17,345 bases of DNA, from the NCBI GenBank assembly GCA_016302435.1, contig JAEDNQ010000027.1:1-17345 (forward strand), written 5' to 3'. A model generated the notes under the pieces. It saw only the letters and a list, made by a program, of their open reading frames with translations, was not told the DNA's origin and ran no database searches. The stretch comes from Bacteroidaceae bacterium. Its GTDB lineage: Bacteria > Bacteroidota > Bacteroidia > Bacteroidales > Bacteroidaceae. Each line of letters starts with the position of its first letter. Position 1 is the stretch's first letter. A program made the position numbers and the translations under genes. Below are positions 1 to 6,254 of this stretch, one piece after another.

Positions 1-35
1 TTTATCTCAGGAACGTCGGTATATGAATTAGCCAT
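1..35 (-). CDS. Probable acyl-CoA dehydrogenase, first 11 codons only (cut by window edge)
   Basis: An ATG at 35-33 opens a minus-strand frame that reads MANSYTDVPEI before leaving the window. From memory, Bacteroidales acyl-CoA dehydrogenases encoded beside etfBA commonly begin with a MANFYTDNP-like sequence, and this matches in register. Such an enzyme oxidises acyl-CoA to enoyl-CoA in the cytoplasm and passes electrons to the electron-transfer flavoprotein encoded just upstream. The gene order etfB, etfA, dehydrogenase supports the call. Only 19 bp separate the start codon from the palindromic element at 55-253, so the 5' leader of this gene lies largely within that element. Eleven residues are too few for a firm family assignment. 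The call rests on the N-terminal resemblance plus context. Confidence 0.5.
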   Translation of the reverse strand, partial: MANSYTDVPEI

Positions 36-54
36 TGATTTCTGATGTGTTGTA

Positions 55-253
55 TTAAGGTGGGTTCTATTAATTCGCTTTGTCAGATTTTCGATTTATC
101 TCTGAGTGCAGAGTGTCAGTTTTTGAGGGAGCGATGCGGGCATCGTGACCGATAAAACTGACAGTATGCGCCAGAGAGAAACGAAAAGATGACAAAACGA
201 AACCCATAATTTCAAAATACTTTTTCGGTGGGAATTAATAGAACCCACCTTAA
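55..253. mobile_element. MITE-like palindromic element with perfect 22-bp terminal inverted repeats
   Basis: The arms at 55-76 and 232-253 are perfect 22-bp reverse complements (core GGTGGGTTCTATTAATTC), each bounded by TTAA on the outside. The 199 bp between the outer ends hold no plausible gene. The interior is itself an imperfect palindrome (74-201). The right half also has about 30 bp (202-231) with no counterpart on the left. A short non-coding unit with terminal inverted repeats is the usual form of a miniature element moved in trans by a transposase. TTAA at both ends could be the duplicated target or part of the repeat. TTAA targets are known for piggyBac and, as I recall, the related IS1380 family, but no parent is visible here. 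It sits between etfA and the downstream dehydrogenase gene. It could instead be a resident regulatory or terminator structure. Confidence 0.6.
74..201. repeat. Long imperfect palindrome (potential 128-nt hairpin) inside the element
   Basis: Successive paired blocks converge on a centre near 138: TTCGCTTTGTCA (74-85) with 190-201 (one mismatch), TTTTCG (88-93) with 182-187, TCTCTG (99-104) with 172-177, TGTCAGTTTT (114-123) with 154-163 (perfect 10 bp), and CGATGC (132-137) with 140-145. Either transcript could fold into one long interrupted hairpin. In RNA running from etfA towards the dehydrogenase gene, this structure would separate the two coding regions. It could therefore attenuate transcription, protect the upstream mRNA or mask the downstream start. 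Confidence 0.75.
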
Positions 254-311
254 ATATATATATGTGTGTATAAGCTCTATGCGTGCCGCTGAGCCTTGGG
301 GCGCGGACGCA

Positions 312-1352
312 TTATTTAGAGTTCTTCTTGTAGTACTTGATGAGCTTTGGCACTACCTCCTCCACTGTACCGTTGATGATGTAGTCGGCTATCTGGTTGA
401 TGGGAGCCTGTGGGTCGGAGTTGATGGAGATGATGATGCCTGAGTCTTTCATGCCTGCCACGTGCTGGATGGCGCCTGAGATACCGCAGGCGATGTATAC
501 CTTTGGACGCACTGTAGTACCTGTCTGGCCTATCTGGCGGTCGTGGTCAATCCAGCCTGCGTCGACAGCGGCGCGGCTTGCGCCTACCTCGGCATGGAGT
601 TCCTTGGCAAGTTCGAAGAGGAGGTTGAATCCTTCTGGGCCTCCTACGCCGTAGCCGCCAGCGATGACGATGGGTGCGCCCTTGAGGTTGTGCTTTGCCT
701 TCTCCACGTGGCGGTCGAGGACCTTGACCACATAGTCTGTCTCAGGAACATATTTTGCCACGTCGTGCTTGATGACTTCGCCCTGGTAGTTTTCGTCGAG
801 TATCTCCTTCTTCATGACGCCATCGCGCACTGTTGCCATCTGTGGACGATGCTCTGGGTTGACGATGGTGGCGATGATGGATCCGCCGAAGGCTGGACGA
901 ATCTGGTAGAGCTGGTCTTCGTAGTGCTTGTCGACCATGTTGCCCTCAGCGTCCTTGACTTTCATGTCGAAGGAGCCAATCTCGAGCTGGGTGCAGTCGG
1001 CTGTCAGTCCTGAGTGGAGGGCTGAAGAGACGCGTGGACCGAGGTCGCGTCCGATGACGGTAGCGCCAAGGAGGCAGATCTGTGGCTGCTCCTCCTTGAA
1101 GAGGTTGACAACGGCGGATGTATGAGGAAGAGATGTGTAGGGGAAGAGGCCCTCGGCATCGAAGATATGCACTCTGTCAACACCATAAGGCAAGACTTGC
1201 TTCTCTACGCCGTCGAGGCCTGAGCCTACGAGGACAGCCTCAAGCTGCACTCCGAGCTTGTTGGCGAGTTTGCGACCTTTGGTGCAAAGCTCCAAACTTA
1301 CGTCGGCAACCTTGTTGCCTTCGAGTTCACAATATACAAATACGTTATTCAT
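312..1352 (-). CDS. etfA: Electron-transfer flavoprotein subunit alpha
   Basis: This 346-residue protein is the FAD-binding large subunit of ETF, a soluble cytoplasmic electron carrier that works with acyl-CoA dehydrogenases. Residues 1-200 form the N-terminal ETF domain, with GATVIGRDLGPRVS near 96-109. The C-terminal FAD domain (about 225-346) is well conserved: GASRAAVDAGW (257-267), QIGQTGTTVRP (273-283), ACGISGAIQH (288-297) and INSDPQAPI (310-318). The length is close to that usual for Bacteroidales EtfA. Its ATG shares one base with the etfB stop (TAATG), so the two are probably translationally coupled. The next gene downstream appears to be an acyl-CoA dehydrogenase, separated by the palindromic element at 55-253. 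The family call is firm. The physiological substrate is not shown by the sequence. Confidence 0.96.
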   Translation of the reverse strand: MNNVFVYCELEGNKVADVSLELCTKGRKLANKLGVQLEAVLVGSGLDGVEKQVLPYGVDRVHIFDAEGLFPYTSLPHTSAVVNLFKEEQPQICLLGATVIGRDLGPRVSSALHSGLTADCTQLEIGSFDMKVKDAEGNMVDKHYEDQLYQIRPAFGGSIIATIVNPEHRPQMATVRDGVMKKEILDENYQGEVIKHDVAKYVPETDYVVKVLDRHVEKAKHNLKGAPIVIAGGYGVGGPEGFNLLFELAKELHAEVGASRAAVDAGWIDHDRQIGQTGTTVRPKVYIACGISGAIQHVAGMKDSGIIISINSDPQAPINQIADYIINGTVEEVVPKLIKYYKKNSK

Positions 1353-2161
1353 TATCCTATGGTGTTAGATTCCATGAGTTCAACAATAAGGCTTTCGACA
1401 TCTGCATCGCTGGATGTGAGAGTCTTGTTTTCCTTGGCCTTGAAGACGATGCTCTTCACTGCCTTCACGTTTGTTGGTGAGCCTGCCTTGCCTATCTGTG
1501 CTGGGTCGGCCTCGATGTCGGCTGCTCCCCAGATAGGGAACTCTCTGTTCTTGTTGGCCCAGACGCGCTTGACATTGCGCACGCGGCATGGTGCGGCGGA
1601 GCCGTTGACTGTGACGACGATGGGGAGTGGGCCTTCTACGGTCTCAACGCCTCCGTCGATGTGGCGCTTGGCTACTATCTTGCCTGCTTCCTTGTCGAGG
1701 GAGATAATCTCCTCGGTATAGGTGATCTGTGTGAGGCCAAGCTTCTCTGCTACCTGTGGACCTACCTGTGCTGTGTCGCCGTCGATGGCCTGGCGTCCGC
1801 AGAGGATGATGTCGTAGCCGCCAACCTTCTTGATGGCCTGGGCGAGGGTGTAGGATGTGGCAAGGGTGTCAGCACCGCCAAGTGGGCGGTCAGAGACGAG
1901 GATGCCTTCGTCGGCTCCTCTGAAGATGCCTTCCTTGAGCACTTCGGCTGCCTTGGGCAGACCCATGGTGATCATGGTAATGGTGGAACCTGGATTAGCG
2001 TCCTTGAGGCGGAGTGCCTGTTCGAGGGCGTTCAAATCCTCAGGGTTGAACACGGCAGGAAGGGCTGCACGGTTCACGGTACCCTCTGGAGTCATTGCGT
2101 CAGGTCCGACATTGCGTGTGTCGGGTACCTGCTTTGCGAGTACGATGATTTTTAAACTCAT
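1352..2161 (-). CDS. etfB: Electron-transfer flavoprotein subunit beta (bifurcating-type signature)
   Basis: This 269-residue protein is the small ETF subunit, pairing with EtfA to carry electrons from acyl-CoA dehydrogenase or between NADH and other acceptors. It begins MSLKIIVLAKQVPDT, the usual EtfB N-terminus, and carries CGRQAIDGDTAQVGP at 121-135. In this loop, the DGDTAQVGP form is associated with ETFs of electron-bifurcating type (second FAD in the beta subunit), whereas mitochondrial-type ETFs, which bind AMP there, have a different sequence. That suggests a flavin-based bifurcating or confurcating ETF, but the motif alone does not prove it. The gene starts the etfB-etfA-dehydrogenase operon. 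A Bacteroidetes-like promoter lies about 120 bp upstream. Confidence 0.96.
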   Translation of the reverse strand: MSLKIIVLAKQVPDTRNVGPDAMTPEGTVNRAALPAVFNPEDLNALEQALRLKDANPGSTITMITMGLPKAAEVLKEGIFRGADEGILVSDRPLGGADTLATSYTLAQAIKKVGGYDIILCGRQAIDGDTAQVGPQVAEKLGLTQITYTEEIISLDKEAGKIVAKRHIDGGVETVEGPLPIVVTVNGSAAPCRVRNVKRVWANKNREFPIWGAADIEADPAQIGKAGSPTNVKAVKSIVFKAKENKTLTSSDADVESLIVELMESNTIG

Positions 2162-2283
2162 ATTTTTATAGATTGTTTATTTATTTTTCAAGCTTTGCTT
2201 GTGTGGCTGATATCTATTGGAAAGATGTGTATTGGTCGGATGTTTTAGGTCTTTTTGTGCTTTCGGTAAAGTACAAGTAGTTG

Positions 2284-2316
2284 CAAATTTACGGATTTAT
2301 TTCTATATCATCGCAA
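2284..2316 (-). promoter_or_regulatory. Putative sigma-ABfr promoter of the etfBA operon
   Basis: On the minus strand TAAATTTG (2291-2284) matches the Bacteroidetes -7 consensus TAnnTTTG. A TTG (2316-2314) lies 22 bp upstream, slightly longer than the usual 19-21. It sits between the terminator of the protease operon and etfB, which leaves a leader of roughly 115 nt with no obvious riboswitch-like fold. Confidence 0.5.
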
Positions 2317-2330
2317 TGAAAACAAGAAAA

Positions 2331-2359
2331 AGTGCCCAGAATCTAAAAATCTGAGCACT
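2331..2359 (-). terminator. Intrinsic terminator of the SusCD/protease operon
   Basis: AGTGCCCAGA (2331-2340) pairs with TCTGAGCACT (2350-2359), 9 of 10 positions, around a 9-nt loop. On the minus strand the stem is followed at once by TTTTTCTTGTTTTC. It lies 37 bp past the stop of the C10 protease gene and just before the etfB promoter, where an operon end is expected. Confidence 0.8.
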
Positions 2360-2365
2360 CAAGAA

Positions 2366-2387
2366 GCACAAAAAGGCTTTTTTGTGC
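2366..2387 (-). terminator. Second hairpin of a tandem terminator
   Basis: GCACAAAAA (2366-2374) pairs perfectly with TTTTTGTGC (2379-2387) around a 4-nt loop. The stem is A/T rich, so it is probably weaker than its neighbour. Placed 8 bp after the C10 protease stop, it may serve as a 3'-end stabiliser or a first terminator. It can fold on either strand. Confidence 0.6.
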
Positions 2388-2395
2388 AATTTGCT

Positions 2396-3112
2396 TTATT
2401 TAAATGAAGAAAGTATTGATGCGATAAGTGGGAGGATGAAATGGTCTGTGGGTCGGATGTTGATGAGGGCTGTGGAGTTGTTTTTGCTGCCGAGGCCGTC
2501 GAGGGTGTAGTATTTGCCGGGGTAGCCGAAGCCCATGTTGGCATGGAAAAGGCCGTCGCTGCTGTAGCCGTCGACGACGAAGGTGTGGCCGCCGCTGGAG
2601 TATATCATGGGCAGGCCTTCGTCGAGCTGCTGGCGCAGGAGGTCGCTCCACTCGTCGTCTGTGTATTTGTTGCGCGGCATGAGCTTGATGTCCTCATCGT
2701 AGCCGAAGAAGTCGACAAGGGCAGACTTGGCGTAGTACTCGTTGGAACCTGAGAAGGAGGGGCTGTAGTCCATCCATACGGACACGCCGCAGTGGTAGAC
2801 GAGTTCTGCCACGGCTGTGGGGTCCGTCTCCATCTCGTCCCAGCGGTAGCAGGTATTGGCGAAGTCGGCTGTGAGCTTCTTGCCCTTCCACGTGTAGGTG
2901 TTCTTGCCTTGACCGTGGAGGGGATATTTGTGATAGTTCATCACTTGTGCCATGGCTATAGCCACACATCCGGCAAGCATGTTGTCGGGGCACTGGTCAT
3001 TGTATGGTGAGGTCTGGCTCCAGGTGGTCTGGATGAGCGGCTCGACCTGTGCCTCAGCGCAGAGGCTGAGGCTCAGGCTTATGGCTGCTGCCAGTATGGC
3101 TGAAGGTCTCAT
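2396..3112 (-). CDS. Secreted C10-family (streptopain-like) cysteine protease lacking a propeptide
   Basis: This 238-residue protein resembles peptidase family C10 (SpeB of Streptococcus pyogenes; C10 proteases of Bacteroides and Prevotella). A signal peptide spans about 1-21, with likely cleavage after AEA. The catalytic Cys49 lies in AGCVAIAMAQVMNYHKYP (47-64) and the catalytic His176 in SGGHTFVVDGY (173-183). FHANMGFG (189-196) corresponds to the family's H-x-N-W-G-W-G segment but has Met and Phe where Trp is usual. GKYYTLDGL and ALINIRP close the fold. SpeB has a propeptide of about 120 residues before the catalytic domain. Here mature-like sequence starts directly after the signal peptide, and there is no C-terminal extension. 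The start overlaps the upstream stop as ATGA, so it is translationally coupled. It probably cleaves protein in the periplasm or outside the cell. Confidence 0.85.
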   Translation of the reverse strand: MRPSAILAAAISLSLSLCAEAQVEPLIQTTWSQTSPYNDQCPDNMLAGCVAIAMAQVMNYHKYPLHGQGKNTYTWKGKKLTADFANTCYRWDEMETDPTAVAELVYHCGVSVWMDYSPSFSGSNEYYAKSALVDFFGYDEDIKLMPRNKYTDDEWSDLLRQQLDEGLPMIYSSGGHTFVVDGYSSDGLFHANMGFGYPGKYYTLDGLGSKNNSTALINIRPTDHFILPLIASILSSFK

Positions 3113-4641
3113 TGCGCAATGTATTTCTTGTCTGAGCGTATCATGACCTGTCCCTTGGCAGGTGTGGCGACGGGACGGCCATAGAGGTCGTAGGTGGGGG
3201 CTGAGATGGGCTGTATGCCATCGGCAGGGGACTGCACGCCTACAGTTGAGGAACTAATGGCGAGCAGGCTTCCGTTGGCTGTCTTCTGGTTGAGGGCTAC
3301 CAATGTGCCATGAGCTGCCACGCCAAGGCAGGTAAGGTCGGCATACTGTGGGAGAAGGGCTGAGGAGGCGCAAGAGAAGTTGGTAGTGCCTACGACGAGG
3401 TAATTTGTGCCGCTGAGTGCCGCCCCTATGGATTCTCTGTATTTGTCGTTCAAGGTTGCCATGTCGTCGCGCTTGGCTCCAGTGATGTATGCCCAAGATG
3501 TTGTCATGCCGTCGGTGCTGATGGCGGCAGCGAACTGATCGGACCAGAGGTCGGGCACAAGGTTGTCGCCGAAGGGAAGAGGTGTGCTGACATGCCCAGC
3601 CAGATAGATGTTGCCGTCTGAGACGCACATGGATGTTATCTTGTTGTTGACGTATGAGCGAGATGAGTTGGCTGCTCCCACCTTCTTGATGTCCGCCTTT
3701 CCGTCGCGGAGAGTGAGCAAGATGGCTCCATACTCCTGTTCGTCGGCTGTGAAGTTGAAGGATACGTTTTGCTTCTCTGCTCCAATGGCTATATCGATTG
3801 AACCACAGGCAAATGCAGCAGCATAGAGGGCTGTGCCGTCGGTGGTGAGGCAGATGCTCTGCGGACGCATGCCGTTGGTGTTGACGGCTTCGCTGTTGCG
3901 CATGTCAGCTACAGTCTCAGCTGCGGAGAGGTCATCGGCTGAAGCGGCAAGGATGGCAGCGCAGTTGTTGTCCCAGAAGCCGAAGGATGACTTGACTGTG
4001 CCGTCGACACTGATGGCATCAACGGTGTAGCCTCCGAGGTAGGTGAAGGACAGGTATGCCTTGCCTCCCATGACGGCTATGGCTGTGGGTACGACACTGA
4101 GGTCAGACTCATAGGTGTCTGTGCCGGCATAGGTGCTGTTTGGCTTTGGCAGGATGGCTTTGGCTGCCACGAGGTGGCCAGAGGTGTCATATTTGGCCAT
4201 GAAGGCATTGACCATGTCGTGGGAGAGGGTGGTGCCTGCCAGAGTGGCAGTGTTAAGGTCGCGGCTGCCGAGGATGATGTCGTCAGCGAAGGTGCCCGTC
4301 ACGTAGACAGCATCGGAAGTGGCTGTGACGGCTGTGATGTGTGCGGCTCCCTGTATGCCTACTGTCCATAGAGGTTTCTCCTGCTTGTTGTCCACAGCGG
4401 AGAGGTAAGCGCTGGTGGCTATGTTCTCTAAGATGTCGTCGCCTATCATGACCATATCGTCATAGAGTCCTGTCTGGTAGACGATGGTGCCGTCGGGGCT
4501 GAAGGTCACTGGGGCTGCTACTGGTGCATACTTACCTGAGTAGGATGTGGCATCCTGCAAGGTGGGATAGTTGTAGTCTCGCGCCTGAACGGATGTCAGG
4601 GCGGTGAGGAGGGTTATTCCTAAAATAATCTTTTTCATCAT
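3109..4641 (-). CDS. Secreted beta-propeller-like protein with a short C-terminal tail motif
   Basis: I do not recognise a named family for the whole protein. It is about 510 residues from MMKKIILG. A TTG in frame 9 bp further upstream is less likely to be the start. Residues 1-20 form a signal peptide ending in VQA. The body is rich in beta strands with SBBP-like propeller repeats: residues 101-164 contain AVYVTGTFADD and AFMAKYDTSGHLVAAKAI, and a later copy reads DGNIYLAGHVSTPLPFGD. The C-terminus (YDLYGRPV, then KGQVMIRSDKKYIAQ) resembles the short tails on many Prevotella secreted proteins. It lies 3' of the SusD-like gene and overlaps the C10 protease start by 4 bp, so it may bind substrate or chaperone, anchor or restrain that protease. 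This last point is inference from coupling. Confidence 0.75.
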   Translation of the reverse strand: MMKKIILGITLLTALTSVQARDYNYPTLQDATSYSGKYAPVAAPVTFSPDGTIVYQTGLYDDMVMIGDDILENIATSAYLSAVDNKQEKPLWTVGIQGAAHITAVTATSDAVYVTGTFADDIILGSRDLNTATLAGTTLSHDMVNAFMAKYDTSGHLVAAKAILPKPNSTYAGTDTYESDLSVVPTAIAVMGGKAYLSFTYLGGYTVDAISVDGTVKSSFGFWDNNCAAILAASADDLSAAETVADMRNSEAVNTNGMRPQSICLTTDGTALYAAAFACGSIDIAIGAEKQNVSFNFTADEQEYGAILLTLRDGKADIKKVGAANSSRSYVNNKITSMCVSDGNIYLAGHVSTPLPFGDNLVPDLWSDQFAAAISTDGMTTSWAYITGAKRDDMATLNDKYRESIGAALSGTNYLVVGTTNFSCASSALLPQYADLTCLGVAAHGTLVALNQKTANGSLLAISSSTVGVQSPADGIQPISAPTYDLYGRPVATPAKGQVMIRSDKKYIAQ

Positions 4642-4654
4642 TGGAAACAATTTT

Positions 4655-4687
4655 CAATTTATAATTTACAATTTATAATTTACAATG
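4655..4687. repeat. AT-rich 14-bp tandem repeat
   Basis: CAATTTATAATTTA occurs twice in direct succession (4655-4668, 4669-4682), followed by CAAT of a third copy. It lies directly upstream of the propeller-protein start, in the 131-bp junction after the SusD stop. On the minus strand it reads as A/T-rich leader sequence and may ease translation initiation where Shine-Dalgarno sequences are not used. No open frame crosses it. Confidence 0.8.
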
Positions 4688-4772
4688 TTGACTTTGACGG
4701 AGGCGGGACCTTGCCTGCGCTTTATCGCCACGGAAGGGGAAGGAAGGGCAAGACATCACTCACGCAGGAGAA

Positions 4773-6113
4773 TCACTCTTCTCCCAAAGAGGGATTGGCA
4801 TTGATAGCTTCTGAAGGTATGGGGATGGTATATCGGCTATCGTTAGCCTCGAGAGTATATGTTTGTCCGTCGTATGTCTTTGTTATGGATGGCTGGGTGG
4901 TGCGGCGGAGGTCAAACCATCGGTGTCCTTCGAAACAGAGTTCGTGGGCGCGCTCTTCCAAGATGCTCTCTGTGAGTTCGTCGGCATCTTTTGCTTCCAT
5001 CTCGCTGAGGATGGTGGGCTGGAGGGCTGGCATGTAGCGAGTGGTTATGAGAGGTTTGAGGTAGGTTATGGCAGTCTCTGTGTCGCCGAGCCGGGCTGCT
5101 GCCTCAGCTGCGGTGAGGTACATCTCCGCTGAGCGGAAGGTGCTGCGGCACAGAGGGTCTCCGCCTTTGAGGAGAGTGTACACTCGGCTTGTCTGCGCTT
5201 TGAAATATCGGTTTTTGCGCATGTCGCCCGTGCGATAGGTGGCGATGAAGTCAGTGCTTGGTGCTCCTATGCCTTTGTATGCTGACTTCATGACTTGCTC
5301 TAAGCAGACGATGGCTTCGAGGCTGGTGTAGTGGTCTGGCATGGTGTAGGAGTTGGTGGTGAGGTCTTCGAGTGCTGGATGGCTGTCGATGACGGTCTTG
5401 GCGGCATCGAGAGCTCCCTGCCAGTTGCCCATGTAGAGGCACACTCTCGCTTCGAGGGCATCGGCTGACAGACGGTTGAAGCGGTAAGACAGCTGCGGTT
5501 CCCAGGCCTCTGTAGTGAGGTAGGTCTTAGCTGAGGCTATATCACTGACTATCTGGTCATATACCGCTCCTACGCTTGAACGAGGCAGAACGAGCTCCAC
5601 GTCAGCCACAGTGGACAGAGGCACAGAGAGTGTGGCTGAGGGGTCGCACTTGGTATAGGGCTGTCCGAAGAGGTTGACAAGGACGAAGTGGGAGTATGCT
5701 CTGAGCATGTATGATTCACCGACGAGTTGGTCAATGTCGGCTTTGCTGCCTTCGGTTATCTCGTCTCGGTGCTCGATGACATAGTTGGCTATGTAGATGG
5801 TGTGGTAGAAGCGTCGCCAGTTGAACGAAGAGGTGTTTTCGTCCTGTGCCACATCTTGCCATCGCCAGATGTCGAAATAGGAGTTGAGGTCTTCGGCTGT
5901 GGTGATGGCAGGGTCGAGGGTCATCTCGTCGGAGCGGAGGGTGGTCAGAGCTCGGTCGTCGGGGAAGTTGTTGTAGACATCGGTGAGCAGTGCTCGGTAT
6001 TCCTCACATGTCTTGGCTATGACCTTGCCTGTGGGCTGGATGTCGAGAAAGTCATCGCATGACGTGAGCAGCATGGATGCCAGAAGAAGAAGGATTGTAT
6101 ATGTATGTCTCAT
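4773..6113 (-). CDS. SusD/RagB-family outer-membrane lipoprotein
   Basis: This 446-residue surface lipoprotein would form the substrate-binding lid of the SusC channel. The signal ends in the lipobox LLTSC with Cys19 as the lipidated residue, followed by two Asp that fit a surface-export signal. The N-terminal SusD-like domain starts at CDDFLDIQPTGKV, and helical repeat segments follow (GESYMLRAYSHFVLVNLFGQP; ADALEARVCLYMGNWQGAL). The C-terminal RagB/SusD domain contains SFRSAEMYLTAAEAAARLGD, ILEERAHELCFEGHRWFDLRR and the closing YTIPIPSEAINANPSL. It is somewhat shorter than typical family members of 500-600 residues but appears complete. It lies 141 bp downstream of susC. The neighbouring proteases suggest a peptide ligand, as for RagB, but the ligand cannot be read from the sequence. 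Confidence 0.95.
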   Translation of the reverse strand: MRHTYTILLLLASMLLTSCDDFLDIQPTGKVIAKTCEEYRALLTDVYNNFPDDRALTTLRSDEMTLDPAITTAEDLNSYFDIWRWQDVAQDENTSSFNWRRFYHTIYIANYVIEHRDEITEGSKADIDQLVGESYMLRAYSHFVLVNLFGQPYTKCDPSATLSVPLSTVADVELVLPRSSVGAVYDQIVSDIASAKTYLTTEAWEPQLSYRFNRLSADALEARVCLYMGNWQGALDAAKTVIDSHPALEDLTTNSYTMPDHYTSLEAIVCLEQVMKSAYKGIGAPSTDFIATYRTGDMRKNRYFKAQTSRVYTLLKGGDPLCRSTFRSAEMYLTAAEAAARLGDTETAITYLKPLITTRYMPALQPTILSEMEAKDADELTESILEERAHELCFEGHRWFDLRRTTQPSITKTYDGQTYTLEANDSRYTIPIPSEAINANPSLGEE

Positions 6114-6172
6114 GTGTGTGAACTATAGATGTATATGTGTATGCTTTAATGAGCGCAAGAAGGAACTTGACG

Positions 6173-6250
6173 GAAGCAGACCAATGGTGGTCTTGTGCTC
6201 TTGACTGAGAGAAGCCGACCAGTGCCAGTCTCGTGCTCCTGCCTGTGAGA
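6173..6250. repeat. Imperfect 38/40-bp direct repeat between susC and susD
   Basis: Copy one (6173-6210) begins GAAGCAGACCA and contains GTCTTGTGCTCTTGACTGAGA. Copy two (6211-6250) begins GAAGCCGACCA and contains GTCTCGTGCTCCTGCCTGTGAGA. Copy one can form a 6-bp hairpin (6178-6183 with 6188-6193, loop ATGG). The repeats start within a few bases of the SusC stop and fill most of the 141-bp junction. A processing or partial termination site that adjusts SusC:SusD ratios would fit, but no function is shown. Confidence 0.7.
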
Positions 6251-6254
6251 AGGC

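Noticed and set aside
4642..4650. TTG start for the propeller protein three codons upstream of MMKK
   Set aside because: The ATG pair at 4641/4638 gives a normal signal peptide with Lys at the N-terminus; the TTG adds only MFP and no better context.
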